A DNA stretch of 64,000 nucleotides, from NCBI RefSeq assembly GCF_900143005.1, contig NZ_FRCS01000015.1, positions 1 through 64,000 on the forward strand, read 5' to 3'. The DNA is from Cryptosporangium aurantiacum (GTDB lineage: Bacteria; Actinomycetota; Actinomycetes; Mycobacteriales; Cryptosporangiaceae). Positions 9,278 to 17,954 of this stretch are shown piece after piece. The first letter of the stretch is position 1; each line of letters starts with the position of its first letter. Below the pieces are notes generated by a model. It was not told the origin of the DNA. It saw only the letters and a program-made list of their open reading frames with translations, and searched no databases. A program made the position numbers and the translations under genes.

Positions 9278-10131
9278 GCCACGCTCCCCGGCCGGGCGGC
9301 GAGCTGCCGGTCCAGAAACGCCATGATCTCGGGGAACAGGCCGTGCGGCAGGTGAGCGACGCCGGGCACTTCGACGTGCTCGGTCGGCACGCCCGCCTCG
9401 CGCAGCATCGCGGACAGGGTGCGGGCGCGGTCCAGCCGGGTCCGGCCGGCGCGTGCCGCGCCCGGCATCCACAGTGGGTGGTCGACGAACGCGTCGCCCT
9501 CCAGCTCCCAGGTCTCGACGTCGTCCAGTCCGACGATCGTCTGGACGGCGACGCGGCGCATCGCGTCGACGTCGAGCGGGCGGCCGAACCGCTCCTCGAC
9601 GTCTTGCACGCCGACCCACCAGGCACTCTCGGGGTCGAGCAGGGTGATCGCACCGGGCGCCGCGATCGAGCAGGCACGCAGCCGGTCGGGGTGCAGGAGC
9701 AGGAAGCGTTCGGTGAACTGCGCCCCGCCGGAGAAGCCGAACAGGAAGAAGCGGCTGCCGTCGAAGCCGAACCGGTCGGCGCTCTCCGCGATCATGGCGA
9801 GCAGCACCTGGTCGTAGCGGACGCCGAACGCGTCGACGAGCTTGTAGGCGTGCAGATCCCAGGCCAAGCCGTGCCCGGCCGGGAAGAGCGGCGCGAGCAC
9901 GGCGACCCGGCGGGTGTTCGCCCACTCCGCGAACACGTCCCGGTACCGCTCCGGGGTGCGCAGCGTGTCGTGGGCGATCACCAGCAGGGGTAAGCGCTCG
10001 CCCGGGTCTCGCTCGGGGAGGTAGAGCGTGTAACTGAAGCGAGGATCCGCCGCGCAGGCGAAGAACGGCGTGGTGCCCACCTCGTAGAACGCCTGCGGAT
10101 CGCGCGGGCGGACGGGCTCGAACGATGTCAT
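9274..10131 (-). CDS. Alpha/beta hydrolase (esterase-like)
   Basis: This 285-residue protein has the alpha/beta hydrolase layout: a strand with LPLLVIAHD, the nucleophile elbow GFSGGAQF, and a late histidine in GVAHLPHGLF. There is no signal peptide, so it probably acts in the cytosol. ATG at 10131 has GGAGG upstream. A longer open frame exists further upstream but runs antisense through the facing regulator gene and is not coding. It is the first gene of a coupled trio with a C45 acyltransferase-like enzyme and an amidase. It lies divergently from an RpiR regulator about 90 bases away. The substrate is unknown; its similarity is to poly(3-hydroxyalkanoate)-depolymerase-like esterases. Confidence 0.82.
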   Translation of the reverse strand: MTSFEPVRPRDPQAFYEVGTTPFFACAADPRFSYTLYLPERDPGERLPLLVIAHDTLRTPERYRDVFAEWANTRRVAVLAPLFPAGHGLAWDLHAYKLVDAFGVRYDQVLLAMIAESADRFGFDGSRFFLFGFSGGAQFTERFLLLHPDRLRACSIAAPGAITLLDPESAWWVGVQDVEERFGRPLDVDAMRRVAVQTIVGLDDVETWELEGDAFVDHPLWMPGAARAGRTRLDRARTLSAMLREAGVPTEHVEVPGVAHLPHGLFPEIMAFLDRQLAARPGSVA

Positions 10132-10221
10132 CGGATGCCTCCGAGAGTTGGGTGGGACGGCTGCGATCGGTGCGGGCCGCCGTCGCTCCGGGCGGCCGGG
10201 CGGGTGTGGCAGGCTGAAGCC

Positions 10222-11163
10222 ATGCCTACTCGCGACAGGTCCGCGGGCGTCGCGGGCAGCGGCCACGGCGGCGCCTGGCTCAACGACCTGGTGCGGGAGA
10301 AGTTCGGGACGCTCAGCCCGGCCGAGCGTCAGGTCGCCGAGTACCTCGTGCGGCAGCCCGAACGTGTGGTCTTCATGAGCGCCGCCCAACTGGCGGAGGC
10401 GACCGGGACCAGCGACGCCACGGTGATCCGAACCGCCCGCTCGCTCGGGTTCGCCGGGCTGCCCGAGCTCAAGCACGGCATCGGTGAGTCGCTGCTCAAC
10501 GTCGTCTCGCCCGGCGAACGGGTCACGCACCGCCTGCAGGGCCAGGACGGCAGCGGTGCCCGCGTTCTCGACACCGTGTTCACCGAGGTACGCGAGCGCG
10601 TCGACGAGCAGCAGCGGCGGCTCGACCCGGCGGAACTCACCGCGGCTGCCGACGCCATCGCGACCGGACCGCGCACCTGGACGTTCGGCGTCGGGGTGTC
10701 GGCCGTGGCCGCGCTGTATCTGGCGACGAAGCTGAACCGGGCAGGCGTCCGGGCGTTCTCCGCCCGGACGATGGGGTTCGCACTCGCCGACGACATCATC
10801 GGGTTGGAGCCCGGCGACACCGCCGTGCTGTTCTCGCCGTCTCGCGCGTTCCGCGAGGTCGAGGTGGTGCTGGACACCGTCCGCGAGCTCGGCGGGGTCA
10901 GCGTGCTGGTGGCCGACAGCCTCACCGCGCAGGGTGAGTCGCGGCCCGACGTCGTCCTCGCCGCCCCGCTGTCGATGACCGGTACGACCGGTGAGGTGTT
11001 CAGCGAACTGGTGATCTGCGACGCGCTGGTGCTGGCGGTCGCGCAGCGGGCCTCCGACGCCGCGGCGGCCACCTCCGAACGGCTCAACGCGGTGCGGCGT
11101 CAGCTGCTCGCACCGGTTCATCCGAGGTCTCGCCGGCGGGAGCCGGACACGCCGACCTCCTGA
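10222..11163 (+). CDS. MurR/RpiR family transcriptional regulator
   Basis: The protein (313 residues) has an N-terminal RpiR-type helix-turn-helix (LSPAERQVAEYLVRQPERVV, then AEATGTSDATVIRTARSLGF). A SIS sugar-phosphate-binding domain follows from about residue 140 (TWTFGVGVSAVAALYLATKL). Family members sense phosphosugars or related metabolites and usually regulate neighbouring catabolic genes. ATG at 10222 is preferred over earlier in-frame codons because the family homology begins soon after it. It lies back to back with the esterase, C45 and amidase operon, which it may control. Its last 46 bases overlap the 3' end of the convergent ABC permease gene. Confidence 0.9.
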   Translation: MPTRDRSAGVAGSGHGGAWLNDLVREKFGTLSPAERQVAEYLVRQPERVVFMSAAQLAEATGTSDATVIRTARSLGFAGLPELKHGIGESLLNVVSPGERVTHRLQGQDGSGARVLDTVFTEVRERVDEQQRRLDPAELTAAADAIATGPRTWTFGVGVSAVAALYLATKLNRAGVRAFSARTMGFALADDIIGLEPGDTAVLFSPSRAFREVEVVLDTVRELGGVSVLVADSLTAQGESRPDVVLAAPLSMTGTTGEVFSELVICDALVLAVAQRASDAAAATSERLNAVRRQLLAPVHPRSRRREPDTPTS

Positions 11164-12023
11164 TCGTCCCGGTCCGCCTGCCGCGGGGCGGGCGGCGACG
11201 CCAGACCCGGGGCCGGCGCGCGGACGCGGGTCGTCGAGAGGCGGCGCTCGAGGTGGACGGCCAGGGCGCTCAGCGCGACGTTGAGCGTGATGAAGACCGC
11301 CGCGACTACCGCGTACGCCTGCAGATAGCCGTCGCCGAGGTGGTCGGCGAGCAGCTGCCCGCGCCGGAGCAGCTCCGGGTAGCTGACCACGTACCCCAGC
11401 GACGTCTCCTTCAGCATCGCCACCGACTGGCTGATCACCGCCGGGAGGAGCGCCCGGAAGACCTGCGGGAGGATGACCGCGCGGAGCGCCTGAACCCGGG
11501 ACAGGCCGAGCGACGCCGCCGCCTCCGCCTGTCCCTTCGGGAGCGCCAGCATGCCCGCCCGGAAGATCTCCGCCAGCGCACCGGCGCCGTGCAACGCGAT
11601 CGCGACGACGATCTGCCAGAACGGCGGGACCCGCAGCCCCCAGAGCGGAGCCACCATCAGCAGGAAGTAGACGACGAACAGGATCGGCAGCGCGCGGCAC
11701 ACCTCGGTGACGGCGCCCGCCACCGCAGCGATCGGCCGGCGGGGGCTCAACCGCCCCGCCGCCAGCACCAACCCGACCGGGATCGCCAGCGCGATCGCGG
11801 TGGCGCCGGCCGTGACGGTGCCGACCAGGCCACCCCAGAGGAACTTCTGAATCGCCGGATCGGTGAGCGGCTCCCACTTCGCCGCGGCCAGCTCACCGGC
11901 TCGGGCCAGCTGGACCGCGCCGAGCACGAGCCCACCCGCGACCAGCGTCCAGACCGTCGCGTCGATGTAGCGGAGCCGGCGCCGGTGGCGAGGCCCATGG
12001 TCGATGCGCAACGTGTCGGTCAT
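11118..12023 (-). CDS. Amino-acid ABC transporter permease (GluD-like)
   Basis: The protein (301 residues) is a polar-amino-acid ABC permease with five or six membrane segments. It carries the EAA loop that docks with the ATPase (EAAASLGLSRVQALRAVILP) and the HisM-type AEIFRAGML segment before it. The C-terminal 45 residues are hydrophilic and rich in Arg, Pro and Asp. Its start overlaps the stop of the partner permease by four bases. It is the last gene of a four-gene importer operon (ATPase, binding protein, two permeases). Gene order and types match glutamate uptake systems of Corynebacterium (gluABCD), but specificity is inferred. Confidence 0.9.
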   Translation of the reverse strand: MTDTLRIDHGPRHRRRLRYIDATVWTLVAGGLVLGAVQLARAGELAAAKWEPLTDPAIQKFLWGGLVGTVTAGATAIALAIPVGLVLAAGRLSPRRPIAAVAGAVTEVCRALPILFVVYFLLMVAPLWGLRVPPFWQIVVAIALHGAGALAEIFRAGMLALPKGQAEAAASLGLSRVQALRAVILPQVFRALLPAVISQSVAMLKETSLGYVVSYPELLRRGQLLADHLGDGYLQAYAVVAAVFITLNVALSALAVHLERRLSTTRVRAPAPGLASPPAPRQADRDDQEVGVSGSRRRDLG

Positions 12024-12667
12024 CGCAACACCCGCGCCCGGTTCTCGACCACCCTGGTCAGCCGGGCGATCAGCAGCGCGAGCGCGATATAGAGCACCGC
12101 GACCAGGCCGAACAGGACGGCCGGCTCCGCGTACTGGCCGTTCAGGATCCGCGCCGAACCGGCGAGCTCCCGGACCCCGATCACCGACCCGATCGACGTC
12201 GCCATCGTCGTCGCCATGAAGAGCGTCCCGAGCGGCTGCACCATCGCGCGCAGCGTCTGCGGAACGATCACCCGGGTGAGGGCCTGCCCGTAGCTCAGAC
12301 CCAGCGACAGGGCCGCCTCCAGCTGGCCCCGCCCGACGGTGTTCACGCCCGACCGGACGATCTCGCAGACGTAGGTGGCGAAGTACAGCACCAGCCCGGT
12401 CGTGAGCGAGAGCTCGAGGTCGAGCACGACCCCGAACTCGGGCAGCACAAAAACGATGACGATGAGGATGAGCAGTGCGGGCATGTTGCGCACCGTCCCG
12501 ACGTACAGCGCGGCCAGCGTCCGTAGCGAGTGGATGGAACCCACCCGCGCGATCCCCAGTGCGGTTCCCAGCAGCAACGCGCCCAGGAAGCTGACCACCG
12601 CGAGCGCGACGGTGGTCAGCAGCCCTTCAGCGAGGAATCCCGCGTTCTCTGTGAGCACGTTCGTCAC
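12020..12667 (-). CDS. Amino-acid ABC transporter permease (GluC-like)
   Basis: This 215-residue permease has about five membrane segments and the EAA loop EAALSLGLSYGQALTRVIVP. The TVRNMPALLILIVIVF stretch is typical of the HisMQ type. It probably forms a heterodimer with the following permease, which overlaps its stop by four bases. It starts directly at the end of the binding-protein gene (four-base overlap), so all subunits are tightly coupled. The role is import of a polar amino acid, probably glutamate or aspartate, across the cytoplasmic membrane. Confidence 0.9.
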   Translation of the reverse strand: MTNVLTENAGFLAEGLLTTVALAVVSFLGALLLGTALGIARVGSIHSLRTLAALYVGTVRNMPALLILIVIVFVLPEFGVVLDLELSLTTGLVLYFATYVCEIVRSGVNTVGRGQLEAALSLGLSYGQALTRVIVPQTLRAMVQPLGTLFMATTMATSIGSVIGVRELAGSARILNGQYAEPAVLFGLVAVLYIALALLIARLTRVVENRARVLR

Positions 12668-13548
12668 TCGAGTCCCAGGTCACCGACGACCGGCGGCTTC
12701 GGCGCAGGCTCACCGGTGATCGGGGTGACGTTCTTCTCCCATAGTTTCTTCCAGGTCCCGTCGGCGATCGCCGCGGTGAGGAAATCGTTGACGAACTTCG
12801 TGAAGACCGGGTCGGACTTGGAGACGCCGATGCCGAACGAGGCGTCGGGCAGTGTGTTCGGGACGATCTTCAGGTTCTTGTGCTCTGCCAGGACCGCGAT
12901 GGCCGTCGCCTCGTTGTTGACAAAAACGTCACCCCGGCCGTCCTCCAGCGCCCGCACGCAGGCCACGGCCGAGTCGAACACCACCAGTTCGGCGCCGGGG
13001 ACCTCGGCCTTGAGGATGTCCGCCGCCGCGCCCGCCGTCGTGATCACCCGGACCTTCGCCAGCTGGGGAAGGGCGGTGACCGTCGCCATTTCGAAGTCCT
13101 TCCTGGCGACGATGCCGGTGCCCAGCAACAGGTCCGGGCCGGCGAAGTTGATCCGCTCCAGGCGCGCCGCGGTGATCTGGTAGGTCGACAGCACAGCGTC
13201 GACCGTGTTGTTGACGATCAGCGCCTCGCGGGTGTCGGTGGTGATCGCGACGTGCTTCACCTTCGGCGCGCCGAGGATGTGTTCGGCGAGCTCGGCGGCC
13301 AGGTCGGCCTCGAAGCCGGTGTACTTGCCGGTGATCGGATCCAGGAGGTTGAAGCCGGGCATGTCGTCCGGCGTTCCGACGACCAGCTCCCCCGCCTTCA
13401 CGATGCGCTCGAGCGTGGGGCTGCCGTCCGGGAGATCGGCTCTGGCCGCGGCAGGCGCGGTGTCGTCGGACGACGAACAGCCGGTCAGCGCGGCGGTGAC
13501 GGCGAGGAGGACGGCGGTGGCGAGTATCCGGAGGCGGGTTCGGGGCAT
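12664..13548 (-). CDS. Amino-acid ABC transporter substrate-binding lipoprotein (GluB-like)
   Basis: The protein (294 residues) has a lipoprotein signal with lipobox LTGC (C24), so it is anchored outside the membrane. It has a family 3 solute-binding fold: ERIVKAGELVVGTPDDMPGF, TGFEADLAAELAEHILG, and ARLERINFAGPDLLLGTGIV. ATG at 13548 has AAAGGA upstream and follows the ATPase gene by 32 bases. The binding protein delivers the amino acid to the two downstream permeases. Similarity favours glutamate-type ligands; ligand residues cannot be confirmed by eye. Confidence 0.9.
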   Translation of the reverse strand: MPRTRLRILATAVLLAVTAALTGCSSSDDTAPAAARADLPDGSPTLERIVKAGELVVGTPDDMPGFNLLDPITGKYTGFEADLAAELAEHILGAPKVKHVAITTDTREALIVNNTVDAVLSTYQITAARLERINFAGPDLLLGTGIVARKDFEMATVTALPQLAKVRVITTAGAAADILKAEVPGAELVVFDSAVACVRALEDGRGDVFVNNEATAIAVLAEHKNLKIVPNTLPDASFGIGVSKSDPVFTKFVNDFLTAAIADGTWKKLWEKNVTPITGEPAPKPPVVGDLGLE

Positions 13549-13580
13549 GGGAGGTCCTTTCCGGCGGCGGCGAGGTCGGG

Positions 13581-14324
13581 TCAGTGGGGCAGGACGTGGG
13601 ACAGGAAGGTCCGGGCACGCTCCGACGTCGGAGCGGCGAAGAATTCGGCGGGTGGCGCGACCTCGACGATGCGGCCACCGTCCATGAACGCGACGCGGTC
13701 GGCGGCGCGGCGGGCAAAGCCCATCTCGTGCGTGACGACCAGCATCGTGGTGCCCGCGGTCGCCAGCTCCTCCATCACGTCGACCACCTCGTAGGTGGTC
13801 TGGGGGTCGAGCGCCGACGTCGGCTCGTCGAACAGTAAGACGTCGGGCTCCATCGCCAGCGCTCGTGCGATGGCGACGCGCTGCTGCTGGCCGCCGGAGA
13901 GTTGGCCCGGCCGCGCGCCCGCCTTGTCGGCCAGCCCCACCCGGACCAGCAACCCGCGGGCCGCGTCCTCGGCGTCGGCGCGCGGCACCCGGTTGACCAA
14001 CCGCGGCGCGAGCGTGACGTTGTCCAGCACGCTGAGGTGGGGAAACAGGTTGAACTGCTGAAAGATGAAGCCGACCCGGCGACGGACGGCCGCCAGACCG
14101 GGTCCGCTCTCGGACAGCCGGTCCCCGCTGATCTCGACCGTGCCGGCGTCGAGCCGCTCCAACCCGTTCACGCACCGGCAGAACGTCGACTTGCCGGACC
14201 CGGATGGCCCGATCAGTACGACGACCTCCCCGCTGTGCAGTTCGAGGTCGACACGATCGAGGACCCGTAGTGGGCCGAAGGTCTTGGTGGCACCGGAAAC
14301 CCGCACGACAGCCGCGTTCGTCAT
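13581..14324 (-). CDS. Amino-acid ABC transporter ATP-binding protein (GluA-like)
   Basis: This 247-residue ATPase carries all ABC motifs: Walker [11 protein letters not shown]-loop [12 protein letters not shown], signature LSGGQQQR, Walker [13 protein letters not shown], and the switch histidine in VVTHEMGF. It is the GlnQ/GluA type that powers polar-amino-acid import. ATG at 14324 is preceded by GGAG. It is the first gene of the importer operon. An inverted repeat at 14341-14375 sits just upstream, so operon control from that site is plausible. Confidence 0.92.
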   Translation of the reverse strand: MTNAAVVRVSGATKTFGPLRVLDRVDLELHSGEVVVLIGPSGSGKSTFCRCVNGLERLDAGTVEISGDRLSESGPGLAAVRRRVGFIFQQFNLFPHLSVLDNVTLAPRLVNRVPRADAEDAARGLLVRVGLADKAGARPGQLSGGQQQRVAIARALAMEPDVLLFDEPTSALDPQTTYEVVDVMEELATAGTTMLVVTHEMGFARRAADRVAFMDGGRIVEVAPPAEFFAAPTSERARTFLSHVLPH

Positions 14325-14340
14325 GATGCTCCATCTGGCG

Positions 14341-14375
14341 TGTTCACGTCAGGAGTGCGATAACTGTCGTGAACA
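14341..14375. promoter_or_regulatory. Inverted repeat in the divergent promoter region of the importer
   Basis: TGTTCACG and CGTGAACA form a perfect 8-bp inverted repeat with a 19-base spacer. It begins 17 bases upstream of the importer ATPase ATG. A PaiB-like gene starts 68 bases beyond it on the other strand. The placement suggests an operator for one or both genes. The binding protein is unknown. Confidence 0.5.
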
Positions 14376-14442
14376 CTACAACGACGGCGCGCCGCTACTA
14401 CAGCCCCCGGCGGAGCTGTTTACCGATTCGAGATGCGAGCCC

Positions 14443-15108
14443 ATGTACCAGCCGACAGAGTTCCGCGGCACCGATCCGCAGCAGGCCTACGCCCACATCG
14501 CGCGCTACCCGTTCGGGATCCTCGTCAGCGCGGCGGGACTCGCGGCCACGCACCTGCCGTTCCTCCTGAACACGCCGGACACCCCGACCGGCGTCGTCAG
14601 CCACTTCGCGCTCCGCAACGGGCAGTGGCGCACGATCGGTGACGGCGAGGAGGTGCTGGTCATCTTCCCCGGCCCGGACGCCTACGTCTCACCCCGCACC
14701 TACACCGCCGAGGAGGACGTACCGACCTGGAACTACACCGCGGTCCACCTCCGCGGCGCCTACCGGCGGATCGATCGGCCGAGCGAGGTGCGAGAACTGC
14801 TCGAGCGGACCGTGGCGACGTTCGAAGCCCGCTACGCCGCGCCCTGGTCGCTCAGCAGCATGGACGGCTCGGCGCTCGAATCGCTCGGGCGGGCGGTCGT
14901 CGCGTTCGAGGTGACCACCCGCACGCTGGAGCACGGCCTCAAGCTCAGCCAGGACAAGCTGCCCGACGACGTCAGGGGTGTGTGCGACGCGCTGTCGCGT
15001 TCGGCCGACCCGACCGATCGGGCGACGGAAGCGGAGATGCGCCGGGCCGGGGTGACCGGGCGAACCGGCCCGGCGAGTACCGACCCGGCGACGTGGCTGA
15101 CGGAGTAA
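14443..15108 (+). CDS. FMN-binding negative transcriptional regulator, PaiB-like
   Basis: The protein (221 residues) matches the PaiB family, a split-barrel FMN-binding fold first described as a negative regulator of sporulation and protease genes in Bacillus. Visible family features are YPFGILVS near the start, GVVSHFALRNGQW, VIFPGPDAYVSPRTY, and VPTWNYTAVHLRG. ATG at 14443 gives the family-typical N-terminus; the longer frame runs antisense to the ABC ATPase. It may really be a flavin-dependent enzyme, since direct DNA binding has not been generally shown for the family. It is divergent from the glutamate-type importer, sharing the region with the inverted repeat. Confidence 0.85.
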   Translation: MYQPTEFRGTDPQQAYAHIARYPFGILVSAAGLAATHLPFLLNTPDTPTGVVSHFALRNGQWRTIGDGEEVLVIFPGPDAYVSPRTYTAEEDVPTWNYTAVHLRGAYRRIDRPSEVRELLERTVATFEARYAAPWSLSSMDGSALESLGRAVVAFEVTTRTLEHGLKLSQDKLPDDVRGVCDALSRSADPTDRATEAEMRRAGVTGRTGPASTDPATWLTE

Positions 15109-15140
15109 CGTCACATTGCACTAGGTAAGGGGTAAACTAC

Positions 15141-15167
15141 GCTCGTGTGCGGAAATCGCACACGAGC
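15141..15167. terminator. Hairpin between the PaiB-like gene and tRNA-Leu
   Basis: An 11-bp perfect stem (GCTCGTGTGCG with its complement) encloses GAAAT. It lies 11 bases past the 3' end of the minus-strand tRNA and 33 bases past the stop of the PaiB-like gene. It can serve both strands. There is no T run. Confidence 0.6.
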
Positions 15168-15177
15168 GGTGGAGTCG

Positions 15178-15260
15178 TGCCCGGAGCGGGACTCGAACCC
15201 GCACGCCCTCACGGGCAGCCGTTTTTAAGACGGCCGTGGCTGCCTTTACACCATCCGGGC
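15178..15260 (-). tRNA. tRNA-Leu (UAA anticodon)
   Basis: Read on the minus strand, the acceptor stem GCCCGGA pairs with TCCGGGC. The T-loop is GGTTCGAGTCC. The anticodon stem GCCGT/ACGGC encloses the loop CTTAAAA, giving anticodon TAA. A long variable arm (TGCCCGTGAGGGCG) identifies a class II tRNA, so this is leucine. The discriminator is A, and the CCA end is not encoded. In a high-GC genome the TTA codon is rare; in Streptomyces the TTA-reading tRNA is bldA, but here TAA can also read TTG by wobble, so a bldA-like role is only a possibility. Confidence 0.93.
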
Positions 15261-15352
15261 CGGCCGCACTCACCGTACGGGGAGGACCCCCGGCGAGGTA
15301 GCGGCTTTCGTAGAAGTGGGATCGGTCGCCCCGACCCGGATCTGAACATGGA

Positions 15353-15381
15353 ACGTCGCCCGGCAACCTGCCGGGCGACGT
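15353..15381 (-). terminator. Hairpin terminator of the NDH-2 gene
   Basis: A perfect 13-bp stem (ACGTCGCCCGGCA with its complement) around a 3-base loop sits 18 bases downstream of the NADH dehydrogenase stop. No T run follows. Confidence 0.65.
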
Positions 15382-15398
15382 ACTGCAACCATCGGTAA

Positions 15399-16922
15399 CT
15401 ATCCGGCGGAGCGGGCCGCTGCGGCCGCCGCCTTGTCGGTGGGCTCGGTCGCCGCCTGGTCGGCCGTCGTCTCAGCCGGCTTGTCGGCGGCCGCGGGCTT
15501 CGCGGGCTCGGCCTCACCGGTCTTGCCGGTTTTGCCACCGGCCGGCGGTGCCGGGGTGGCCGCCTGCTTGGCCTCGGGCTTGCCCTCGGACTTGGCCGGC
15601 GGCATCGGCGTCGCGAACAGCTCGAAGCTGCGGCGCGGGTCGTGCAGCTGACCCAGCGCGACGACCTCACGACGGAGGAACAGCGCCAGCGTCCAGTCGG
15701 CGAGCACCCGGACCTTGCGGTTGAAGGTGGGCACCCGGCTCAGGTGGTACGAGCGGTGCATGAACCAGGCGACGAAACCCTTGGTCTTGATGCCGTAGGT
15801 CTGCGCGACGCCCTTGTACAGGCCGAGGCTCGCCACCGAACCGACGTGCTTGTGCTCGTAGTTCACCGGCTGGCCGCCGTTGATCATGATGCCGATGTTC
15901 TTGCCCAGGCGCTTGGCCTGCCGGACGGCGTGCTGCGCGCTCGGCGAGCAGGTCGCACCCGGGACGTCTGAACTCAGGTCCGGCACCGCGGCGCAGTCTC
16001 CGGCGCTCCACGCGCCCTCGACGACGTTGCCGTCGGGGTCGACGACCTGCAGCGTCGGCAGGCAGGTGACGCGGCCGCGCTCGTCCAGCGGCAGGTCGGT
16101 GTTGGCCAGCATCGGGTGCGCCTTGACGCCGGCCGTCCAGACGATCGTCCGGGCCGGGAACTCGTCGCCGTCGGACAGCTTGACCAGCCCGTCGACGCAC
16201 GACTGCAGGAACGTGTTGAGCCGGATGTCGATGCCCCGGTCGAGCAGCCGCTGGACGGTGTACGCGCCCATCTCCGGGCCGACCTCGGGCAGGATCCGCT
16301 GGCTCGCCTCGACCAGCACGAACCGGATGTCGGACTGGCTCAGCGTCTCGTAGTACTTGACCGCGTCCCGGACCATGTCCTCGAGCTCGGCCAGCGCCTC
16401 GATGCCCGCGTAACCGCCGCCGACGAAGACGAACGTCGTCGCGGCCTTGCGCAGCTCCGGGTCGTCGGTGCTGTCCGCAGCGTCCAGCTCGCCGAGTACC
16501 TGGTTACGGAGGTAGATCGCCTCACCGATGGTCTTGAAGCCGACCGCGTTCTCCTTGAGGCCCGGGATGGGCAGCGTCCGGGAGACCGATCCGGGCGCGA
16601 GCACGATCTGGTCGTACGTCAGCTCGTACGACTCACCCACCACGGGGACGATGTGCGCCGTCCGCCGGGCGTGGTCGACGCTCTCGACGTAGCCGGTGAT
16701 GATGTGGGCGTGCCGGAGCGTCTTGCGCAGCGGCGCCACCACGTGACGGGGTTCCAGGTTGCCTGCCGCGGCCTCGGGGAGGAACGGCTGGTAGGTCATG
16801 TGCGGCTGTGGGTCGACGACGGTGATACGCGCCTTCTTCGCCTTACGCTGCAGCTCCAACGCCGTGTACATCCCGACGTACCCACCACCGACGACGAGGA
16901 TGTGCGGTCGATCCGCGCTCAT
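15399..16922 (-). CDS. ndh: Type II NADH dehydrogenase (NDH-2)
   Basis: The protein (507 residues) is a membrane-associated flavoprotein that passes electrons from NADH to quinone without pumping protons. The FAD motif is GGGYVGMYTALEL at the N-terminus. A second dinucleotide fold is VFVGGGYAGIEALAEL, and the FAD-closing motif is AWSAGDCAAVPD. ATG at 16922 is supported by GAGAGAGG. After the family core, the last 70 residues are low complexity and rich in Ala, Pro, Lys and Glu (PAKSEGKPEAKQ and so on), an unusual tail for this enzyme. Other FAD-dependent pyridine nucleotide oxidoreductases are possible, but NDH-2 fits best. Confidence 0.88.
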   Translation of the reverse strand: MSADRPHILVVGGGYVGMYTALELQRKAKKARITVVDPQPHMTYQPFLPEAAAGNLEPRHVVAPLRKTLRHAHIITGYVESVDHARRTAHIVPVVGESYELTYDQIVLAPGSVSRTLPIPGLKENAVGFKTIGEAIYLRNQVLGELDAADSTDDPELRKAATTFVFVGGGYAGIEALAELEDMVRDAVKYYETLSQSDIRFVLVEASQRILPEVGPEMGAYTVQRLLDRGIDIRLNTFLQSCVDGLVKLSDGDEFPARTIVWTAGVKAHPMLANTDLPLDERGRVTCLPTLQVVDPDGNVVEGAWSAGDCAAVPDLSSDVPGATCSPSAQHAVRQAKRLGKNIGIMINGGQPVNYEHKHVGSVASLGLYKGVAQTYGIKTKGFVAWFMHRSYHLSRVPTFNRKVRVLADWTLALFLRREVVALGQLHDPRRSFELFATPMPPAKSEGKPEAKQAATPAPPAGGKTGKTGEAEPAKPAAADKPAETTADQAATEPTDKAAAAAARSAG

Positions 16923-17174
16923 GCCTCTCTCTACCTTCCGCGCTTGCGGCGGCACCGGGGTGGCGCCGTCAGGCTTGCTCCGGGCCTGCTCTGGTCCGGA
17001 CTCGCAAAAAGCGTAACCAGGCTCTCTGGAACGATTCGTTGCGCGGTCGACGCATGCGACCGCCGACACATTTTCGGCTACCCGCGCCGGGCGTTCCGAC
17101 ACCTCACCGGTACCGGCCGATGCTCCCGTTCACAGTTTTGACCGCCAGTCACCCGTCCAAACCGGCTCTGCTTC

Positions 17175-17942
17175 TCACATCCGTGTCAATGCTCTGGCCT
17201 GCGCGAATATTCCATCGAGCATAGGTTCGGTGAGCACTCCGGTGAAGGTGTTCTGCTGGCTCACGTGGTAACAGCCGAGCAGTGTGACGTCCGTGCCGGG
17301 GACCGCCACCGCGGCACCGTGGCCGAACCGGGGACGCGGGCGCGGTGCGGTGCCGCCGAGCGCGCCGACGACCGGCCAGAACGACGTCCAGGCGAAAGCG
17401 CCGAGCGCGACGATCACCTTCAGCGTGGGCGCGAGCAGCTCCAGCTCCCTCACCAGCCAGGGTGCGCAGGTGTCCCGCTCGGCAGGCGTCGGCTTGTTGG
17501 CCGGCGGTGCGCAGCGGACCGAGGCCGCGATCCGGACGTCGTACAGTTCGAGGCCGTCGTCGACCGAGACGCTGGTGGGCTGGTTGGCCAGCCCCGCACG
17601 GTGGAGTGCGGCGTACAGCCAGTCGCCCGAGCGGTCGCCGGTGAAGACCCGCCCGGTGCGGTTCGCTCCGTGGGCGGCCGGTGCCAGGCCGAGGACCAGG
17701 ATCGAGGCGTCCGCCGGGCCGAATCCCGGCGCCGGGCGGCCCCAGTAGGTCTGGCCGGCGAACGCAGCCCGCTTCTCTGCCGCGATCTGCTCCCGCCACG
17801 CGACCAGCCGCGCGCACGCCCGACAGTGCGCGACCCCCGCATCCAACTCCCCCAGGTCACCGGAGCCAGCGGCGAGCCGCCGAACGTCTGCCGCATCCGC
17901 GGCAGCGCGTGCGGTCGAGTGCAGGTAGGCCGGTCGTCCCAC
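17175..17942 (-). CDS. Uracil-DNA glycosylase, type 5 (UdgB-like)
   Basis: This 255-residue protein matches family 5 uracil-DNA glycosylases, iron-sulfur DNA-repair enzymes that excise uracil and other deaminated bases. Motif 1 is [19 protein letters not shown]. Motif 2 has the histidine [13 protein letters not shown]. Four cysteines probably hold the 4Fe-4S cluster (HCRACARL and [17 protein letters not shown]). GTG at 17942 is the first start in frame. A ribosome site is not evident, and TAGATA lies six bases upstream, so the mRNA could be leaderless. A 30-bp palindrome sits immediately upstream. Confidence 0.9.
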   Translation of the reverse strand: MGRPAYLHSTARAAADAADVRRLAAGSGDLGELDAGVAHCRACARLVAWREQIAAEKRAAFAGQTYWGRPAPGFGPADASILVLGLAPAAHGANRTGRVFTGDRSGDWLYAALHRAGLANQPTSVSVDDGLELYDVRIAASVRCAPPANKPTPAERDTCAPWLVRELELLAPTLKVIVALGAFAWTSFWPVVGALGGTAPRPRPRFGHGAAVAVPGTDVTLLGCYHVSQQNTFTGVLTEPMLDGIFAQARALTRM

Positions 17943-17954
17943 CCGAATATCTAA

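Noticed and set aside
10135-11877. Long minus-strand frame opposite the RpiR gene joined to the esterase
   Set aside because: The part opposite RpiR has no family features. The esterase has a good ATG at 10131 with GGAGG upstream.
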